In this document: one piece after another, positions 57,641-64,000 of the stretch | Position numbering within the stretch: the stretch's first letter is position 1 | How the letters are laid out: each line of letters begins with the position of its first letter | Source of the DNA: Iris pallida | Lineage: Eukaryota > Streptophyta > Magnoliopsida > Asparagales > Iridaceae | DNA: 64,000 nucleotides | Direction of reading: 5' to 3' | Assembly (NCBI GenBank): GCA_029216955.1 | Contig: JANAVB010015600.1 | Coordinates: forward strand, 35,968,497-36,032,496 | The notes under the pieces: generated by a model | What the model was told of the DNA's origin: nothing | Databases searched by the model: none | What the model saw: only the letters and a program-made list of their open reading frames with translations | Made by a program: the position numbers and the translations under genes

Positions 57641-58144
57641 TGTGCACACACTGATTTGGTGTTTAATTGATTTTCATTCAAATTTGGGTATATTGATTTG
57701 GGGCTAAACTAAAATCGGGTATTAGCTATTAAACTGAGTTTCTTAGACTCGATTTTGATATTCAATGATAATGTCAGTGGTTATCCTGACTGATAGATGA
57801 TGATTCATATTTAGGTTGTATGTGTGGGTTTTATTTTGCTATTTGGGTTGATTTCGAATGTCTGATACTTAACTGGTATTTGGTTTTCTTTTCATAACTG
57901 TGATAACTGAGTTTGATCTCTGTTTATGTATCCTAAGTTTGGTTCCATGTTACATACCCTAAAAACTGAGAACATGTTATCCTTGAATCTGTGAATAACC
58001 CTTTTGTTACTGCTGTACACTGTTTGTATAACCACATTGCCTAAACTGAATAGGGATATAGCCTAGGGTTATACCTATATGTATATGTGTTGATTAAATG
58101 AGATAACTCGGTACCATTTCTCCTGAGAACCCTTATATCTGCTG

Positions 58145-58440
58145 CACACAAAATCTGAGAATAACACACACTCCCATCTATCTATACACACACACACACA
58201 CACACATATATATCACTCCTAGACTAAAACCTGTGAATACACACACTCCCTAGCACTATTTCCAGGAACTGAAATACACACACCCTATGCAGCTGACACA
58301 CACACACTCCATGCCACCCATACATCACTCTCATCTCACCCACACACACACACATGTTCACTGTTGACTAAAAACTTGAATACACACACACATACACACA
58401 TTCTCATTTTGACTGAAAACCTGTCACACACACTATACAC
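58145..58440. repeat. Interspersed CA-repeat block
   Basis: Short (CA)n runs separated by CTCC/TATC/CTGA spacers, with the longer unit CTGAAAACCTG/CTAAAACCTG repeated, so it is a cryptic higher-order repeat rather than a single microsatellite. Confidence 0.8.
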
Positions 58441-58723
58441 CATCTTACTATCTATCTCTCTAATATATATGTAATATAAGTGTTAATATAATGTATGTAT
58501 GTAGATAGGTTGGTATATATATACATGTTAGCCTAGTATCCTAGTGTATATTAGCCTATATATGGTAGCCTACATATAATTTCCTATGTGTATGCCTATA
58601 TACATTGAGTATATATATGTGCCTATATATGTAATGTATGTGGATGACTTGTGTAGCTTTGAAATTGTGTGTGAGTGCTAGCCTAGGCTTGGTTAGGCAT
58701 AGTGAGACTTGATTGGACTAGGA

Positions 58724-58782
58724 TTGACCTAGTTTGACTAGTGTAGTTGACTAGACTTGACTAGAGTTGACCAAGAGTTGAC
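58724..58782 (+). promoter_or_regulatory. Cluster of six W-box cores (TTGAC)
   Basis: TTGAC at 58724, 58734, 58747, 58757, 58767 and 58778, four in a TTGACT/TTGACC context with TAG between them. W-boxes bind WRKY factors of stress and defence responses. It may equally be a short tandem repeat of GACTAGNGTT. Confidence 0.6.
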
Positions 58783-61592
58783 TTTGGCCTAGATGACCTA
58801 GAAATCATATAGAATGCATTGTAATCTTCAATATTACCATTCTGGATATGTTGTGACCTGTGTTGCTCTGTTTAGGACTCATCCACTCTATCTGGACATA
58901 TATATTCATCGGACACTCAGGATACCAGGCGAGTGCATTCTCTGACCGTTTCATACTTGATAGGATTTACATTTATGCTCTAGATTACTTTACTTGATGC
59001 TGTCACGTTGTTAACACGGATTGGTACTATATGGATCCCTTCCTGAGATGTTATCCTCCTCAGGAGCATCGAGTTACGGTATATCATGTGCATTTCACTT
59101 TCATCATGTACTCCGGTGCTTTCACCATTCATGTGTACTATTATGATTCATGTACTCTCATATTCACAGAGCCCCCATGTATACATTCATATACACCCAT
59201 TTATGGGCCTTCATGTGATATCATGTGCAATAACATAACTTGTCTGGATCCTTGTGTATTGATTGGGGTACGGGAGAGTATAAATGGTCATGTGAACAAT
59301 TTCAAAGTAGTATAATCATGTGCAAACTCTTTAGTATACTCATGTGCAAATTCAAGCCATTTATATGTCTATCTTGTACTCTACATCACTAGCCACTGTT
59401 AGCTCTCTACTTATAGTAGATATTTCTTTACAGTCATCTCTTCTACTTCATATATTCTCCAGCGTTTCATGTATCTTACTCTATAGCATATTTTTATATC
59501 CTGTCATATTATGAACTGCGTGAGATGTATTATGCTCGTTCCTGTCCTGACTGGACCTGTTGAAATATTATAGATGACATTGAAGAGTTCTGTCCTACAT
59601 ACTATGGAGCAGGCCTAGATGACACCTGTGAGCTGGACTCCCAGGAGGACCTGGCCCTTGCAGAGGACATTACCCCAGTAGTCTAGGCTAGTTAGCTAGA
59701 CTAGTTATCGTACTTATTGTCTTATCTTGTTTTGGATACATTTTGTACTTATTTGGGGATCTTGTTATTCTAGATGTTGTGAAGATGCTATCTTAGACTC
59801 TTAGACTTCTTCTCTTATTGTATTTCATTTGGCGACTTTCATATCTATCTATCTTATCGTACTTTCTACCTTAGCTGTGATTGAGTTGTACATTTGTATA
59901 TTGTCCTCCATTCGGAGCGTATACATTGTACATGTACCTTATAATTGTTAGATGTATGTGACCTAGGACAGCATTCTACTACCGATACTGCAGCATAGGC
60001 TGAACGTACCCACTTCTCGTATCCCTACACTGGGTGCGGGTCGTGACATCTCACAGATCGAGTTGTGCCACCGAAGATCAAGTTCAGACTCGCTGGTGAA
60101 GGCGAATCACCACCACGAGATGCGTGCACCGCCATGCCGGGACTTGAGTTGCCACTAGATCTCACCGAACCACCTCGTCAAGCCTCAAAGACCGTCGCCA
60201 TACTCGGATCCTCACTATTCGGACCATCGCTGCAGCTGTTGTCGTTTGGATCTCACCGTTGGCCACCGTTGAGGTAAACTTCTCATTGATATGCTCGACC
60301 CCCTCTTTATCTCTTATTTCTAGGTTAGGGTTTGCTCGTGTATGAGGCTGGGACGTTTAAAGAAGGAGGAAGATGTAGAAATTTGGGAACTTAGGGTTTG
60401 ATCTATAGCCAGGGTTTGTATTTGGGAAAAGAAAGAGTGAGGGTTTCAGTTGTTCTTGTGAGCTGGGGAATGGTTGAAGGAGTGAAGTAGAGGGTGGCTT
60501 GTACGGCTGGTGAAGAGGAAAGAGTGGTGAAAAAAAAATCCTAGGGTTAGGGTTTCACTGGACCGGTTGAAGAAGAAAAGCTTGGGGTTGCTCTTCTTGC
60601 GGCTAAGGAATAAGAAATGAAGAAAGAGAGTGATGAGAGGAGGTTATATGTGGAGGAATTAGGTTTGAGTTAGAATGGACTGATTCAGCAGGTTTAACAG
60701 AAGTTATGCACAAGAAATAAAAAGGAATATAGGAATTGGTAGAAGGACCAAGTTGAGCTGGAATATTGGGCCAGTATGGGCCAAAGAAGGAACTTATAAT
60801 AGGCTTTAGGGGTGTTTGTTAAATTATGGATTTAGGTTGGAGCTAATTCATTACTGCCATATTATTCCTATAAATTCCTGTATTATTGTCAAATAGATTT
60901 GTTAATTACTACTTAGCAATATTTAGTAAGTTTTGTTATACTTATTTTTGGTAAATAGATATATTCTAAATTATCAATTAATTCTAAATAAATAAGTTAA
61001 GATACTTTAAATATCTATTGTATATATATTGGATAGGTATATTTTGATATTATTGATAAATGTTTAACTCTAAAATTATTTACTAGTGTCCCTAATTTGT
61101 CTAAGCTATTTTATACATATAGTTGTTAGTATAAATAGAAACATCTTACTCTTGTAGTTAGTGACTATTATTACTTTACAAAAAATATTTTTCTTAATGA
61201 GTATATATAATATTGGTTAGCACTTTTTGTTAATAAATGATTTTGCTATAGATCTTTTGTAGATATTGCTATCCATTATTTAGATATTATTTATTGCTAG
61301 ATTAGTTAGCTAGTATACATAATTAATATTATAGCTAGTCTATATTTAGCAAATAGTTAGCTTGTTAGCAATAGTAGCCAATTGACATTGATTAGAATCC
61401 TAACAAACTTGTACCAAATTCTAGGTGGACATACAGACTTATGATTTTCTATTCTTGAGCTTCTAGAGCAAGGCAAGTACACTGACTTGAACTTTTACTT
61501 TGTAATTATGCATACTTTATGATCTCATATTGGACACGAGATTCACACGATTGAATTGTGTCTTGATTGATCATATTGTGGCTCATTGTTTT

Positions 61593-64000
61593 TGTAACTA
61601 CCACTTTTCTAAAATGAGGGTAATTTTGAAACTTTTGTAAAATTGATCATGTTAGTTATTAAATAATGGATTTAAATATGTTAATAATAAATTGGTAAAT
61701 TTTTGATTATTTTTAATATTGTTTAATTTAATGTATTGTGTTTATGCCTTTTGTTAGTGAAAACTTAGAACAACTTAGCCTAGAGACTAACCATGACCAT
61801 GGAGACCTAGCTAACATAATTGGATTAGTAATTAGGCTCTAATCTGGCTAAGAATGACTTAGACTTGATTTGGGAATTTAAATTAAGGTGTTAGTTTGGG
61901 CCTTTAGTAGAGGGGATTGATTTGGTAACTTAGAAAGGCCTTTAGGCTAATGTGACTTGACCCAAACCCTAGCCCAACCATGTGACCAGCCAAGAGCAGC
62001 CCCCTCTCCCTATATAACATATAATTAGCCTCCCTCTTTGTCCCTTTCATTGGAAACCTAACCCTAATAGTGTTCTTCCCCAAATTTGCCTCCTTTCAGC
62101 AAATAACCTTCAAATTCAACCAAACCAATTGAAGACTACTCCCCTTGAGTAGAGGATGTCTCTATTGGCTAGCTAGGAGGAATTTGGAGCAATTTGACTA
62201 TTGGATTTGGTGGGAAGGCTTTGCAAGTGGAGTTTCATTGAGATTTCAACTCTCAATTGGTAATGGCCTCTAAACCCTTTCAATTCTAGTTTTCTTTCCA
62301 TAGATTCATTCATTTAGGGTCCCCCTAGCATTAGGCTAAGTTTGGTTTGAAATTAGATCCATTAGAGGTGCGTCTAGGAAGAGTATTGGATACGTATCTA
62401 AGGTGTTCGATGAAATACCCCTTAGGACTTTTTTTCTCTATTTTTTGTGTAAATTATATATTTGGAAAGCTTGTGATGTGTGGATTGTAATAGTGTAGGA
62501 CTAAGTCGATTTTGAGGTCGTTTGTCATGTCAAAATGGACACGGGGGCACGCCGCACATACTGCACAGGGTCTACAGTAGCTCCCCTGCTACTGCTGCGA
62601 TCGTATACACTGGACACGACACAAAACCCTATGCTATTAACACGATTAGGTAGGGGATGTATCTAATACACTCCCATGGTCGTGGGGTTTCAAACCCTAG
62701 CACGATCGATCTGTGGTTCGACCCACAGATCCAACACTGCCTGTTCAGTCGAACCCACCTGTCTGCTTTATGTTTGGTACTGCTACATTCTCATGTGCAC
62801 TCGACACCTTACTTCATTGACACGTATTGGACATTACATGGATACCAGGTGACACTCGACACATTGCTTCACATGGTCGACACACATTGCATTCACTTGC
62901 ATCTGACACTTACACTTGCACTTTACTTGTAATTGTCTGTCACATTGCACTTGACACCCATTCTTTTGACACATTGCACTCTGCACTATTGTTATGACAC
63001 TTTGACACATTATCCACATGCCTGATACACTAGTTGACACTCCTCACACACTCGACACCCATGTCACGTTGTTACTTTGTCTGATACATTGCTCACATGA
63101 CTCACTCATACACTTTGTGGCACTCATGCATTCACCAAACTCTGCATCACTTCATGTCCTGCACAGCAATATATCTGCATGACCTCACTACATATTAGCC
63201 ATAGCATGTTGCATACCCTTCTCGCATTGCACTGCCTGTAATATTTAGCATATTGCCTGTACATTGATTACTTGCATCCTCCACTGATATAAACATGTAT
63301 CAGAACACACATTGCTGTCCTGCCTCAAGTATAGCCAGTCATTCATATTGTATTTATCTGTATGACATGCAGACACTTAAAGTAGCCACTTCACTCCTTA
63401 ACATGTTTGCTATACACACACACCATTTCACATGCATGGACACCCCCTATCACTAATATACACACATGTCCTTTCATTCCATGCTCTGATATCTCATTTG
63501 ATATCCTAACATTCAGTCGTTCAGCTCAACCCTTGGTGGTATACAGAGTAACCCATTCCAGTTTAGGAGTTAAGCCCTCACTTACATTAGCCACATTCAT
63601 ATTCAATCCAGGTTATTGGTCTTTTCCTACTCCCTAATTTTTTTATTATTTGTTTTCATCCACATGAGTCCTTATCCATTTACTAGTATCATCTATTGTG
63701 TGATTCCCAATTGTACAGGATCTGTCCATTCTTTTATCGTATTATCTTGCAATGTATGGTTGTCAACTTGGTCCCAGTATAGACCATGTTCTACCCTCAA
63801 AGGTTCAACCCTTGAATTAAAATACCAAATTCTTCATGTACCTTCAGGTCCAGTTGAACTAGTATACCGCCTGACCATCCCTTAGACCAGATAGGAGGAT
63901 GGGGACTCTGTCCTGAACATTAGAGTTCAATTCCCCTCATTTTGATATCTAATCCTGACCTAATGAGTGTCAACTCCCATATTATCTGACCCCCATTCAT
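61593..64000 (+). mobile_element. Tekay-like LTR, start only (runs off window)
   Basis: Starts TGTAACTACCACTTTTC, closely like the start at 56275, and follows the same order: GTGACTTGA-rich part, TATATAACATATA near 62013, GACACG block (62530-62650), then a GACAC/ACACTT-rich stretch to about 63100. The right end lies beyond the window, so it could be a solo LTR or the 5' LTR of a full element. No supported gene; open frames at 62657-62932 and 63407-63885 have no domain. Confidence 0.65.

Larger units (their letters stand above)
56275..60048 (+). mobile_element. Solo LTR, Tekay-like, TSD TCTCA
   Basis: Starts TGTCACTACCATATTTTAG and ends GGGTGCGGGTCGTGACA. TCTCA is repeated exactly at 56270-56274 and 60049-60053. 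3774 bp. Notable parts: TTGAC-rich start (56365-56480), GACACG/CGTGTC block (57165-57640), CA-repeat block (58145-58440), W-box cluster (58724-58782), and the conserved CCTGACTGGACCTG motif (59544). No coding region. Confidence 0.88.
55410..61592 (+). mobile_element. Tekay-like LTR, interrupted and incomplete
   Basis: From about 55410 (TGTATAAATC) an AT-rich LTR start leads to a GC-rich block split across 55840-56269 and 60054-60290, then AT-rich tail with the AGAGCAAGGCAAGTACACTG motif (about 61470) that other Tekay-like LTRs here share. It is split by the solo LTR 56275-60048 and cut at 61592 by the next LTR. Orientation plus is inferred from that motif; the TTAGGGTTTG-rich part at 60325-60560 would fit either strand. 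Confidence 0.45.

Noticed and set aside
1..64000. CRISPR arrays, rRNA genes, intact tRNA genes, organellar DNA
   Set aside because: None seen by reading: no regularly spaced identical repeats with unique spacers, no rRNA-like blocks, and the only tRNA-like sequence is the decayed one in the CACTA element. A tRNAscan or BLAST run could still find degraded pieces.

Overview
This window looks like repeat-rich (probably pericentromeric or intergenic) nuclear DNA of a flowering plant. I find no intact host gene. Almost everything is an LTR retrotransposon, an LTR left alone by recombination, or a small DNA transposon nested in one of these. The plant assignment rests on Ty1/Copia and Ty3/Gypsy chromovirus proteins of plant type, initiator-Met and Asp tRNA primer sites, a CACTA element with the plant CACTACAAGAAA terminus, and long AT/AAT microsatellites. 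I cannot name the species. Insertion boundaries were read by eye from TG..CA ends and target-site duplications (TSDs). Five TSDs of LTR elements are exact and three match at 4 of 5 bases.

Layout. 1-1171: two fused Copia gag fragments on the minus strand, joined at a perfect 24-bp inverted repeat. 1172-7419: a minus-strand Athila/Tat-like Gypsy element holding only a broken gag; its right LTR is cut short. 7420-8136: an LTR-like segment with an snRNA-type upstream element plus TATA. 8137-8560: degenerate T-rich DNA. 8561-9734: old unassigned sequence. 9735-32481: one Copia element ('Copia A', minus strand) blown up from about 7 kb by four nested insertions: a CACTA element (14452-15618), a coding-less LTR element (16272-23219, TSD CATAG), a solo LTR (23242-26501, TSD AATTT) and another solo LTR inside its 5' LTR (27070-32130, TSD CGTAG). 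That last solo LTR carries a Mutator-like mini-element (28624-28982, 10-bp TSD) and a PIF/Harbinger-like element (29418-30613).

32482-33047: old flank with a 144-bp palindrome. 33048-44588: a complete plus-strand Gypsy chromovirus (Tekay/Del type: gag, protease, RT, RNase H, integrase, chromodomain) with near-identical 3.27-kb LTRs but four in-frame stops, a frameshift and damaged integrase residues. 44589-about 45640: flank. About 45640-53160: a second Copia ('Copia B', plus strand) whose 5' LTR is split by a solo LTR (45925-52574, TSD TAAAG), itself split by another solo LTR (47199-51495). 53150-55410: a truncated copy of the coding-less LTR family. 55410-64000: Tekay-like LTRs nested in each other, including a clean solo LTR (56275-60048, TSD TCTCA); the last LTR runs off the window.

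No element here is likely to be autonomous. The solo LTRs (five, one of them nested in another) against two full-length Gypsy-type elements with paired LTRs suggest frequent LTR-LTR recombination. The observations most worth following up are the snRNA-type promoter arrangement, the tRNA-like Pol III boxes inside the CACTA element, the GACACG-dense blocks shared by several LTR families, the W-box cluster, the large palindrome, and two places where removing a transposon restores an open reading frame.
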